Below, one piece after another: positions 48,210-56,600 of a stretch of DNA of 64,000 nt. A model generated the notes under the pieces. It ran no database searches. It had not been told where the DNA came from and worked only from the letters and a program-made list of their open reading frames with translations. Each line of letters begins with the position of its first letter. The first letter of the stretch is position 1. Origin of the DNA: Streptomyces pilosus (GTDB lineage: Bacteria > Actinomycetota > Actinomycetes > Streptomycetales > Streptomycetaceae). The stretch is taken from assembly GCF_014649835.1 (NCBI RefSeq), contig NZ_BMTU01000007.1, positions 248,001 to 312,000 on the forward strand, given 5' to 3'. A program made the translations under genes and the position numbers.

Positions 48210-48404
48210 CTAGAAGTTGATGCTGCCGATCATCCCCGCGATGTTCGTCGTCAGCTCGCTGATGGTCGGGGCGATCGTCGACGAGGCCAGGTAGAAGCCG
48301 AGCAGCATGCACACCACGGCGTGCCCTGCCTTGAGACCCGACTTCTTGATCAGCAGGAAGACGATGATCGCCAGCAGCACCACCGCCGAAATCGAGAGTG
48401 CCAC
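48210..48404 (-). CDS. 64-aa two-TM membrane peptide
   Basis: MALSISAVVLLAIIVFLLIKKSGLKAGHAVVCMLLGFYLASSTIAPTI... gives two helices, then a short polar tail with an MIGSINF end. GTG start with GGAGGTGA 6 bases upstream. No known domain. It lies in the spacer between the amidase and the S9 peptidase genes. Confidence 0.8.
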   Translation of the reverse strand: MALSISAVVLLAIIVFLLIKKSGLKAGHAVVCMLLGFYLASSTIAPTISELTTNIAGMIGSINF

Positions 48405-48567
48405 GGCGGCTCACCTCCAAGGATCCCAGGGCGCGGGGGTAGGAATATGGGGGCAGATAAATCCACACAGCAGCCAGCAGGTTCATACCCACTATGCGCT
48501 AACGATCATAACTTTCCGTACGTGCGCATCGGTCGGCGCACGGCCGCACAAGGGGGCGCATGGCCAA

Positions 48568-48573
48568 TATGGT
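48568..48573 (+). promoter_or_regulatory. Candidate -10 box (TATGGT) for leaderless S9 peptidase gene
   Basis: TATGGT ends 6 bases before the ATG, with no RBS. Confidence 0.5.
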
Positions 48574-48579
48574 CAGGGC

Positions 48580-50718
48580 ATGACGACCGAGGCTGACTCC
48601 TTCCCCCGACGGCACGCCCGCACCCTGCGCTTCACGCTCGGCGCGCCGCGTTCGTTCAGCGTGGCGCCCGACGGCTCGCGTGTCGTGTTCCTGCGCTCCA
48701 ACTCCGGTACCGACCGGGCTCATTCGCTCTGGGTCCTCGACCCCCAGGAGGGCGGGGAGCGCGTGGCCGCCGACCCGCGCGCCCTCCTGGGCGGGACCTC
48801 GGAGAACCTCTCCGCCGAGGAACGCGCACGGCGCGAGCGCAGCCGTGAGGGCGGTGCCGGCATCGTCGGCTATGCCACCGACGCGGCCGTCGAGTTGGCG
48901 GCTTTCGCCTTGTCAGGGCGGCTCTTCACGGCCGAACTGCGGGCCGGGACCGCGCGCGAACTGCCCGCCGCGGGACCGGTGATCGACCCCCGACCCTCGC
49001 CCGACGGCCGGCACGTCGCCTACGTCGCCCGGGGGGCGCTGCGGGTGACCGGGGCCGAGGGGGCGGACGACCGCGCGCTCGCAACCCCCGAGTCGGAGGA
49101 GGTCACCTACGGTCTGGCGGAGTTCATCGCGGCCGAGGAGATGGGGCGTTCACGCGGCTTCTGGTGGGCGCCCGAGTCGGACCGGCTGCTGGTGGCGCGG
49201 GTGGACGACACGCCGGTGCAGCGGTGGTGGATCTCCGACCCCGCACGTCCGGAGCGTGAGCCGCACCACGTCCGCTATCCCGCGGCGGGCACTCCGAACG
49301 CGGACGTGCGGCTGTTCGTGATCGACCTCGGCGGGACGCGCACGGAGGTCTCCTGGGACCGCGTGCGGTACCCCTATCTGGCGCATGTGCACTGGTCAGC
49401 CGCGGGGGCCCCGCTGCTGCTCGTACAGGCGCGCGACCAGCGCGGGCAGCTCGTCCTGGCCGTGGACCCGGACTCCGGGGCGACCCGGATGGTGCACGCC
49501 GACGAAGATCCAACTTGGCTGGAACTTTTCCCCGGAGTGCCCTGCTGGAGCCCGTCCGGACGGCTGGTGCGGATCGCCGACGAGGGGGGCGCACGACGAC
49601 TCGCCGTGGGTGAACGACCGCTCACGGGGCACCAGTTGCACATCCGGGCGGTGCTGGACGTGTCCGACGACGACGTGCTGGTCTCGGCGTCGGCGGGCGA
49701 GGACGCGGCCACCCCGGAGACCGGCGAGGTGCACGTCTACCGGGTGAACGAACTCGGCGTGGAGCGCGTCTCGCAGGAGCCCGGCGTGCACTCCGCGGTG
49801 CGCGCCGGGGGCGTCACCGTGCTCGTGTCCGCCACCCCGGACCGGCCAGGTTCCCGGGCCGTCGTCCTGCGTGACGGGAAACCGACGGCGACTGTCCCCT
49901 CGTACGCCGAAGACCCCGGAATGTCCCTCCGGCTGACCCTGACCCAGGGGGGCGCACGCCGCATCCCGTGCGCCGTGCTTATGCCTCGTGACTACGCCGG
50001 TGACACCCTTCTCCCGGTGCTCATGGACCCCTATGGCGGTCCGCACGGCCAGCGGGTGGTGGCCGCCCACAATCCGCACCTGACCTCCCAGTGGTTCGCC
50101 GACCAGGGTTTCGCGGTGATCGTCGCGGACGGCCGCGGCACACCCGGCCGCTCCCCCGCCTGGGAGAAGTCCATCAGGGACGACATCGCGGCGGTCGTCG
50201 TGGAGGACCAGGTCGACGCGCTGCGCTCGCTCGCCGGTGACTTCCCGCTCGACCTGGACCGGGTCGCGATCCGCGGCTGGTCCTTCGGCGGCTACCTGGC
50301 CGCCCTCGCGGCGCTGCGCCGCCCCGACGTCTTCCACGCGGCCGTGGTGGGCGCCCCCGTCACCGACCTGCGCCTCTACGACACGCACTACCAGGAACGC
50401 TACGTCGGCCTGCCCGACGAGCAGCCGGAGGTCTACCGCCGCAACTCGGTGATCGACGACGCGGGACTGGTCGACGCCGCCGAACCGCACCGCCCGATGA
50501 TGGTCATCCACGGGCTGGCCGACGACAACGTGGTGGTCGCCCACTCGCTGCGGCTGTCCTCGGCGCTGCTCGCGGCCGGCCGCCCGCACGAGGTCCTCCC
50601 CCTGTCCGGCGTCACGCACATGACCCCGCAGGAGGAGGTCGCCGAGAACCTGCTCCGCCTCCAGCTCGACTTCCTCAGGCGCTCCCTGGGCCTGACGAAC
50701 ACGGGCGAAACGCGTTAA
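48580..50718 (+). CDS. S9 prolyl oligopeptidase-family serine peptidase (DPP4-like)
   Basis: 712 aa. N-terminal seven-bladed beta-propeller (to ~430), then an alpha/beta-hydrolase domain with PYGGPHGQ, GWSFGGYLAAL (nucleophile Ser ~569), Asp in HGLADDNVVVAHS (~650) and His in GVTHMTPQEE (~680). It lacks a signal peptide, so it probably cleaves imported peptides in the cytoplasm, matching the peptide ABC importers downstream. ATG, leaderless. A hairpin separates it from the next gene. Confidence 0.93.
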   Translation: MTTEADSFPRRHARTLRFTLGAPRSFSVAPDGSRVVFLRSNSGTDRAHSLWVLDPQEGGERVAADPRALLGGTSENLSAEERARRERSREGGAGIVGYATDAAVELAAFALSGRLFTAELRAGTARELPAAGPVIDPRPSPDGRHVAYVARGALRVTGAEGADDRALATPESEEVTYGLAEFIAAEEMGRSRGFWWAPESDRLLVARVDDTPVQRWWISDPARPEREPHHVRYPAAGTPNADVRLFVIDLGGTRTEVSWDRVRYPYLAHVHWSAAGAPLLLVQARDQRGQLVLAVDPDSGATRMVHADEDPTWLELFPGVPCWSPSGRLVRIADEGGARRLAVGERPLTGHQLHIRAVLDVSDDDVLVSASAGEDAATPETGEVHVYRVNELGVERVSQEPGVHSAVRAGGVTVLVSATPDRPGSRAVVLRDGKPTATVPSYAEDPGMSLRLTLTQGGARRIPCAVLMPRDYAGDTLLPVLMDPYGGPHGQRVVAAHNPHLTSQWFADQGFAVIVADGRGTPGRSPAWEKSIRDDIAAVVVEDQVDALRSLAGDFPLDLDRVAIRGWSFGGYLAALAALRRPDVFHAAVVGAPVTDLRLYDTHYQERYVGLPDEQPEVYRRNSVIDDAGLVDAAEPHRPMMVIHGLADDNVVVAHSLRLSSALLAAGRPHEVLPLSGVTHMTPQEEVAENLLRLQLDFLRRSLGLTNTGETR

Positions 50719-50800
50719 CACCGGGGCAACTTCGCGGAAGCGGTCCCGATATACGGACACGGGAAGCTGAACAGCGTGCGGCCGTGCGGGTGCCGTGAGC

Positions 50801-50831
50801 GGGCCGGGGTGCAGCCATGTCACCCCGGCCC
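50801..50831. terminator. Bidirectional terminator hairpin
   Basis: Perfect 11-bp stem (GGGCCGGGGTG / CACCCCGGCCC) with a 9-base loop, overlapping the stop of the minus-strand oppF-like gene and following the convergent peptidase gene. Confidence 0.75.
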
Positions 50832-51911
50832 GCCGCCGTGTCCCCACGGCCCGTCGCCGTGTCCCCGCGGCCCGTCACGGTGTCCCTCCGCCGGCACCAC
50901 ATGCTTCTCTTCGGCGAAGTGGCAGGCCGAGTCGTGCGCCGCCGGACCGCCCGCCGCCTCGAACCAGGCGGGCACCGCGAGCGCCGGGACCTCGCGCGCG
51001 CAGCGCTCCTGCGCCTTCCAGCAGCGGGTGCGGAAGCGGCAGCCGGAGGGGATGTTCGTCGGGGAGGGGACGTCCCCGCTGAGGATGATCCGCTCCCGGT
51101 GCTCCCGGGCCTCCGGGTCCGGCACGGGGACGGCGGAGAGCAGCGCCTGGGTGTAGGGGTGGGTGGGGTGCTCGTAGATCTCGGTGTCCGTGCCCGTCTC
51201 CACGATCCGCCCGAGGTACATCACCCCGACCCGGTCGGAGATGTGCCGGACGATCGACAGGTCGTGGGCGATGAAGACGTAGGCGAGCTCGAACTCGCTC
51301 TGCAGCCGGTCCATCAGGTTGATGACCTGCGCCTGCACCGAGACGTCCAGCGCGGAGACCGGCTCGTCGGCGACGATGACCTCCGGCCGCAGCGCCAGCC
51401 CGCGCGCGATGCCGATGCGCTGGCGCTGGCCGCCGGAGAACTGGTGCGGATAGCGGTTGATGTACTCCGGGTTGAGGCCGACCACGTCCAGCAGCTCCCG
51501 CACCCGTCGGCGCCGGTCGCCCTTGGGGGCCACCTCGGGGTGGATGTCGTACGGCTCCCCGATGATGTCGCCCACCGTCATGCGCGGGTTGAGGGAGGTG
51601 TACGGGTCCTGGAACACCATCTGGATGTTGCGGCGCACCGCCTTGAGGGCCCGGCCCGACAGGCGGGTGATGTCCTCGCCCTTGTAGCGGATCGAACCGG
51701 CCGTCGGGCGCTCCAGGTTGACCAGCATCTTGGCGACCGTCGACTTGCCGCAGCCCGACTCGCCGACGATGCCCAGCGTCTCGCCCCGGCCCAGGCGGAA
51801 GTCCACGCCGTCGACCGCGCGCACCGCGCCGACCTGCTTGCGGAAGACGACGCCCCGCGTCAGCGGGTAGTGCTTGACCAGGCCGCTGACCTCCAGAATC
51901 GGCTCAGTCAT
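50820..51911 (-). CDS. Oligopeptide ABC transporter ATPase (OppF-like), second cassette
   Basis: 363 aa. Walker A GESGCGKST (~46), Q-loop QMVFQDPYTSLNPR, signature FSGGQRQRIGIARGLAL, Walker B EVIVADEPVSALD, H-loop IAHDLSIVRH, and the C-terminal oligopeptide/dipeptide Cys cluster (PSGCRFRTRCWKAQERC..C). The last ~20 residues are an H/G/D/P repeat encoded by about 21-base DNA repeats. ATG overlaps the end of the OppD-like gene by 8 bases. Confidence 0.92.
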   Translation of the reverse strand: MTEPILEVSGLVKHYPLTRGVVFRKQVGAVRAVDGVDFRLGRGETLGIVGESGCGKSTVAKMLVNLERPTAGSIRYKGEDITRLSGRALKAVRRNIQMVFQDPYTSLNPRMTVGDIIGEPYDIHPEVAPKGDRRRRVRELLDVVGLNPEYINRYPHQFSGGQRQRIGIARGLALRPEVIVADEPVSALDVSVQAQVINLMDRLQSEFELAYVFIAHDLSIVRHISDRVGVMYLGRIVETGTDTEIYEHPTHPYTQALLSAVPVPDPEAREHRERIILSGDVPSPTNIPSGCRFRTRCWKAQERCAREVPALAVPAWFEAAGGPAAHDSACHFAEEKHVVPAEGHRDGPRGHGDGPWGHGGGPG

Positions 51912-52878
51912 CCATGCACTCCCTCCAGAAGTGGCAGGCACTCCCCCGCGTCGGCGACACCTCGTACAGCGGCGGCTCGTCGGTGCGGCAGACGTCCCGG
52001 GCCAGGGGGCAGCGGGGGTGGAAGGCGCAGCCCGGCGGGATGCTCATGAGGTTGGGCGGCAGCCCCTTGATGGCGTAGAGCTCCTGGCCCTTCTGGTCCA
52101 GGCGGGGGATCGACTCCAGCAGGCCCCGGGTGTAGGGGTGGGCCGGGGCCTTGTAGATGTCGTGGACCGGCGCCGACTCGACGATCCGGCCCGCGTACAT
52201 CACGGCGATGCGGTCGGCGACGTCGGCGACCACGCCGAGGTCGTGGGTGATCAGGATCAGGCCCATGCGGTACTCGCGCTGGAGCTCGGCCAGCAGTTCC
52301 ATCACCTGTGCCTGGACGGTGACGTCCAGGGCGGTGGTCGGCTCGTCGGCGATGATCAGGGCGGGCTCCAGGGCCAGCGCCATGGCGATCATGATGCGCT
52401 GGCGCATGCCGCCGGAGAACTGGTGCGGGTACTGCTTGACCCGCTCCCGGGCGGCCGGGATGCGCACCCGGTCCATCAGCTCGACGGCCTTGGCCCGAGC
52501 GTCCTTGCGGGACATGCCCCGGTGCACGGTGAACATCTCGCCGAGCTGGTCGCCGACGCTGAGCACGGGGTTCAGCGACGACAGCGCGTCCTGGAAGATC
52601 ATCGCCATCCCGGCGCCCCGGACCCGCCGGCGTTCGTCCTCCTTGAGCCTCAGCAGGTCGCGCCCCTGGAAGACGACCTCGCCGCCGGTGATCCGGCCGG
52701 GCGGGATGTCGAGGATCCCCATGACGGCCTGCGCGGTCACCGACTTGCCGGAGCCGGACTCGCCGAGCACGGCCAGGGTCTCGCCGGCGTCCACGCCGTA
52801 GCTGACCCCGTTGACGGCCTTGGCGACCCCGTCACGGGTGTGGAACTCCACGTGCAGGTCCCGCACTTCGAGCAGCAC
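51904..52878 (-). CDS. Oligopeptide ABC transporter ATPase (OppD-like), second cassette
   Basis: 324 aa. GESGSGKSV (Walker A), AMIFQDALSSLNP (Q-loop), FSGGMRQRIMIAMALAL (signature), LIIADEPTTALD (Walker B), THDLGVV (H-loop), and a C-terminal Cys-containing OppD tail (PPGCAFHPRCPLARDVC). GTG with GAGGTGA 7 bases upstream. Stops inside the OppF-like start. Confidence 0.93.
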   Translation of the reverse strand: MLLEVRDLHVEFHTRDGVAKAVNGVSYGVDAGETLAVLGESGSGKSVTAQAVMGILDIPPGRITGGEVVFQGRDLLRLKEDERRRVRGAGMAMIFQDALSSLNPVLSVGDQLGEMFTVHRGMSRKDARAKAVELMDRVRIPAARERVKQYPHQFSGGMRQRIMIAMALALEPALIIADEPTTALDVTVQAQVMELLAELQREYRMGLILITHDLGVVADVADRIAVMYAGRIVESAPVHDIYKAPAHPYTRGLLESIPRLDQKGQELYAIKGLPPNLMSIPPGCAFHPRCPLARDVCRTDEPPLYEVSPTRGSACHFWRECMDD

Positions 52879-52884
52879 GGCGGC

Positions 52885-53865
52885 TCACCTCAGCTTCGGG
52901 TCGAGGGCGTCGCGCACCGCGTCGCCGAGCATGATGAACGCCAGGACGGTGATCGCGAGGGCCCCGGAGGGCCACAGCAGCGCGTGCGGGGCGTTGCGGA
53001 TGTACGGGGAGGCGGCGGAGATGTCGATGCCCCAGGAGACGCTGGGCGGCTTCAGGCCGACGCCCAGGTAGGACAGGGTGGCCTCCAGGGCGATGTAGGT
53101 GCCCAGCGCGATGGTCGCCACGACGATGACCGGGGCGACGGCGTTGGGCGCGATGTGCCGCAGCAACAGGCGGGAGTTGGAGGCGCCGAGCGCCCGCGCG
53201 GCCTGCACGTAGTCGTTCTGCTTGGCGGTGATGACGGAGCCGCGGGCGATGCGGGAGAGCTGCGGCCAGCCGAGCAGCACGATGAACCCGATGACCGGCC
53301 AGACGGTGTTGCTGGTGATGACGGACAGCAGCACCAGTCCGCCGAGGACGACGGGGATGGCGAAGAAGACGTCGGTGATCCGGGACAGGACCGAGTCCCC
53401 GACACCGCCGAAGAACCCGGCGAGGGCGCCCAGGACGCTGCCGAGGACGGCGACCCCGAGGGTGGCGAGGACACCGACCGCCACGGACGTGCGGGCGCCG
53501 TAGACCGTGCGGGTGTAGACGTCGCAGCCCTGGCCGTCGAAGCCGAAGGGGTGCCCGGACCGGGAGCCCTCCTGGGCCCTGGACAGGTCGCACGTGAGCG
53601 GGCTGCCGGAGGTGATCGCCGAGGGCCACAGGGAGATGAAGACCAGGAAGAGGATGACCAGCGCGAACACGATGAAGACGGGGTTGCGGCGCAGGTCCCG
53701 CCAGGCGTCGGACCACAGCGAGCGCGGCTTGCCCTCGGGTCCGGGGCCGCCCCCGCCCCCGGGCCGCTTCTCCAGGGCCTCCGCCTCGTCGACGCCCAGG
53801 TCCATGGTCCCGCCCATCCCCGTCCCGGCGATGGCCTGCTCGGGTTCGTGGCGTCCGTCAGGCAT
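52885..53865 (-). CDS. Oligopeptide ABC permease (OppC-like), second cassette
   Basis: 326 aa. A ~55-residue cytoplasmic N-terminus precedes six membrane helices; the EAA loop is RALGASNSRLLLRHIAPN (~215-235). The periplasmic loop between the first two helices has a Cys pair (TCDLS..GCDVYTR) as often in OppC. ATG; 6 bases before the OppD-like gene. Confidence 0.92.
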   Translation of the reverse strand: MPDGRHEPEQAIAGTGMGGTMDLGVDEAEALEKRPGGGGGPGPEGKPRSLWSDAWRDLRRNPVFIVFALVILFLVFISLWPSAITSGSPLTCDLSRAQEGSRSGHPFGFDGQGCDVYTRTVYGARTSVAVGVLATLGVAVLGSVLGALAGFFGGVGDSVLSRITDVFFAIPVVLGGLVLLSVITSNTVWPVIGFIVLLGWPQLSRIARGSVITAKQNDYVQAARALGASNSRLLLRHIAPNAVAPVIVVATIALGTYIALEATLSYLGVGLKPPSVSWGIDISAASPYIRNAPHALLWPSGALAITVLAFIMLGDAVRDALDPKLR

Positions 53866-54781
53866 AGCGGATCCTCGGGTCGAGTACGGCGTACAGGAGG
53901 TCGACGATCAGGTTGGCGACCAGGAACACCAGCACCAGCACGGTGACGAAGCCGACGACGGTCTGCGTGTTCTGCCGGAGGATGCCCTGGTAGAGCTGGT
54001 AGCCGACGCCGTGGATGTTGAAGATCCGCTCGGTGACGATGGCTCCGCCCATGAGGAAGCCGATGTCGGCCCCGATGAAGGTGACCACCGGGATCAGGGA
54101 GTTGCGCAGCAGGTGCCGGACGACCACCCGGTGCCGGGGCAGGCCCTTGGCGACGGCGGTGCGGACGTAGTCGGAGCGGCGGTTCTCGGCGATGGAGGTG
54201 CGGGTCAGCCGGGTGACGTAGGCGAGGGAGACGGAGGCCAGCACCAGGCCGGGCAGGATCAGCTCGTCGAAGGGCGCCTCGGAGGAGACCGAGGGGCGGA
54301 TCCAGCCCCACTTCACGCCGAGCAGCAGCTGGAGCAGCAGACCGGTGACGAAGGTGGGCACGGAGATGACGACGAGGGTGAGCAGCAGCACGCCCGTGTC
54401 GACGGGGCTGCCCCGGCGCAGTCCGGTGACCACGCCGAGGGTGACGCCGATGACGATCTCGAAGAGGATCGCGATGAGGGTGAGCCGGATGGTGACGGGG
54501 AACGCCGTCGCCATCAGCTCCGTGACCTCCTGGCCGTTGAAGGCCGTGCCGAAGTCACCGGTGAAGACGTTCCCCATGTAGGTCAGGTACTGCTGCCAGA
54601 CGGGCTCGTCGAGGCCGAACTCCTGCTCCAGCCGGGCGGCGGTCGCCGGGTCGCACTGGCGCTCCCCGCAGAGCCCGGCGATGGGGTCGCCCATCACGTT
54701 GACCATGAGGAAGATCAGCAGCGTGGCCCCGATGAACACCGGGATCATCTGGAGCAGCCGCCGGACGACATAGCGTCCCAT
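53858..54781 (-). CDS. Oligopeptide ABC permease (OppB-like), second cassette
   Basis: 307 aa, six membrane helices, EAA loop TAVAKGLPRHRVVVRHLLRN (~200-220). A Cys pair in the first periplasmic loop (LCGERQC) is typical. ATG; its end overlaps the OppC-like start by 8 bases. Confidence 0.92.
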   Translation of the reverse strand: MGRYVVRRLLQMIPVFIGATLLIFLMVNVMGDPIAGLCGERQCDPATAARLEQEFGLDEPVWQQYLTYMGNVFTGDFGTAFNGQEVTELMATAFPVTIRLTLIAILFEIVIGVTLGVVTGLRRGSPVDTGVLLLTLVVISVPTFVTGLLLQLLLGVKWGWIRPSVSSEAPFDELILPGLVLASVSLAYVTRLTRTSIAENRRSDYVRTAVAKGLPRHRVVVRHLLRNSLIPVVTFIGADIGFLMGGAIVTERIFNIHGVGYQLYQGILRQNTQTVVGFVTVLVLVFLVANLIVDLLYAVLDPRIRYA

Positions 54782-54787
54782 GGCCGG

Positions 54788-56416
54788 TCAGCTCACCTTG
54801 ATCTGGTCGTACACGGGGACGCTGAACGGGTTGAGCTTGACGTCGGAGAGCCGGTCCGACCAGCCGGCGCTGCCGTTCTGGTACCAGAGCGGGATGGCGG
54901 CCATGTTGTCGCGGACGACCCCCTCGGCCTGCTGGAACAGGTCGATGGCCTTGGCGGTGTCGGTCTCCTGGTTGGCGCGGTCGACGAGGTCGTCGAACTC
55001 CTGGTTGGACCACTTGCCGTCGTTGGAGGAGGCGTCGGTGTAGTAGAGCGGCTGGAGGAAGTTCTGGATGAGCGGGTAGTCCATCTGCCAGCCGGCCCGG
55101 AACGGCCCCGTCATGTTCCGGTCGGTGATCTCGTTGCGGAAGTCGGCGAAGGTGCCGACCGGGTTGGCGGTGCAGGCGCGTTCGTCGTCCAGCGCGTTGT
55201 TGATGGAGTTGCAGACCGCGTTGACCCACTCGCGGTGGGAGCCGGTGTCCGCGTTGAAGGTGATCGTCACCTTGCCGCCGGGCAGCCCGCCGCCCTCCTC
55301 GATGAGCTTCTTCGCCGCGTCGGGGTCGTACTCGCAGGCGTCCCCGCACAGGCCCGCCTGGTAGCCGCCGTCCTCGCCGAGGACGGGTGAGGTCCAGTCG
55401 GTGGCGGGGGTGCGGGTCTTCTGGAAGATCGTGTCGGTGATCTGCTTCCGGTCGATCGCCCTGGACAGGCCGGTCCGGACCTTCTCCGACCCGGGCTTGT
55501 TCCAGTTCTCGTCGTAGAACGGGAAGGCGAGGGTCTGGATGATGCCGGCGGGGCTGTTGAGGTAGCGGTCGCCGAGGTCGTTCTGCACGTTCTTCAGCTG
55601 GGCGGCGGGGACGTCGTCGACCAGGTCGAGGTTGCCGGCGATGAGGTCGGTGTAGGCGGTGTTGTTGTCGGTGTAGACCTTGAGGTCGACGCCGCCGTTC
55701 TGCGCCTTGTCGTCCCCCGGGTAGTCGTCCCACTTGCGCAGGGCCATCTGCGAGCCGCGCGTGTAGGAGTCGACCAGGTAGGGGCCGTTGCCGACGGGCT
55801 TCTTCACCCAGGCGTCGTGGTCGTCGAAGAACGCCCGGGGCAGCGGGGCGAAGGCGTTGTAGCCGAGGGTGTCGGGGAAGGTGGAGAACTTCTGGGTGAG
55901 CTTGACGGTGAAGGTGCGTTCGCCGGTCACCTTCAGACCGGACATGGTGTCGGCGGTCTGGTCGCCCTCCTCGGGGTGCACCTGGTCGTAGCCCTCGATG
56001 TAGCCGAAGAAGTACGCGTTGCGCTGGTTGTTCCGCAGACTGGCGCCGTAGTTCCAGGCGTCGACGAAGGACTGGGCGGTGACCTTCTCGCCGTTGCTGA
56101 AGGTCCAGCCGTCCTTGACGGTGACGGTGAAGTTCTGCGAGTCGGAGGTCTCGATGCTCTCGGCGAGCATGTCCTTGGCCTCGCCGGTCTCCGGGTCGTA
56201 CCGCTTCAGCCCCCGGAAGATCATGTCGAGCACCTTGCCGCCCTGCACCTCGTTGGTGTTCGACGGCTCCAGCGGGTTCTGCGGATCGCCCCAGGAGGCG
56301 CTCAGCACGGCCCCGGAGTCACTCCCCCCGCCGTCCCCGCCGCCTCCGCAGCCCGTCGCCGCGAGGGCGACCGCCATCGCGCAAGCGGCCCATCCGGCGT
56401 GCATCGCTCCGCGCAT
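54788..56416 (-). CDS. Oligopeptide-binding lipoprotein (OppA-like), second cassette
   Basis: 542 aa. Lipobox ALAATGC with Cys ~23, then a Gly/Asp-rich linker and a family-5 solute-binding domain: VKDGWTFSNGEKVTAQSFVDAWNYG, PVGNGPYLV and FPFYDENWNKPG. Delivers oligopeptides to the OppBC pair. ATG with GAGGAGG upstream. The 184-base upstream spacer holds a candidate operator (see findings). Confidence 0.93.
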   Translation of the reverse strand: MRGAMHAGWAACAMAVALAATGCGGGGDGGGSDSGAVLSASWGDPQNPLEPSNTNEVQGGKVLDMIFRGLKRYDPETGEAKDMLAESIETSDSQNFTVTVKDGWTFSNGEKVTAQSFVDAWNYGASLRNNQRNAYFFGYIEGYDQVHPEEGDQTADTMSGLKVTGERTFTVKLTQKFSTFPDTLGYNAFAPLPRAFFDDHDAWVKKPVGNGPYLVDSYTRGSQMALRKWDDYPGDDKAQNGGVDLKVYTDNNTAYTDLIAGNLDLVDDVPAAQLKNVQNDLGDRYLNSPAGIIQTLAFPFYDENWNKPGSEKVRTGLSRAIDRKQITDTIFQKTRTPATDWTSPVLGEDGGYQAGLCGDACEYDPDAAKKLIEEGGGLPGGKVTITFNADTGSHREWVNAVCNSINNALDDERACTANPVGTFADFRNEITDRNMTGPFRAGWQMDYPLIQNFLQPLYYTDASSNDGKWSNQEFDDLVDRANQETDTAKAIDLFQQAEGVVRDNMAAIPLWYQNGSAGWSDRLSDVKLNPFSVPVYDQIKVS

Positions 56417-56433
56417 GGGGTGCCTCCTCGTAC

Positions 56434-56466
56434 GTGCGCCGGTCCTTTACGCCAATATCGGCGCAC
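56434..56466 (-). promoter_or_regulatory. Inverted-repeat candidate operator of the second opp cassette
   Basis: GTGCGCC (56434-56440) and GGCGCAC (56460-56466) flank an inner near-palindrome CGCCAATATCGGCG (56450-56463), just upstream of the solute-binding lipoprotein gene; possible regulator-binding site. Confidence 0.4.
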
Positions 56467-56544
56467 ACGGCACATCACGCACATGAAGGGCACCTGTCCG
56501 GGGGGCGCACCAGCCGTATGCCGGTACCGGCCCGGAGACGGACG

Positions 56545-56584
56545 ACGGCTGCCGCCCGCCCCCTGCGGGGCGGACGGCAGCCGT
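56545..56584 (-). terminator. Terminator of the bldK-like operon
   Basis: 18-bp stem with one mismatch (ACGGCTGCCG.CCGCCCC against GGGGCGG.CGGCAGCCGT), CTGC loop, 17 bases after the last gene of the operon. Confidence 0.85.
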
Positions 56585-56600
56585 GACGTACGACGAGGTG

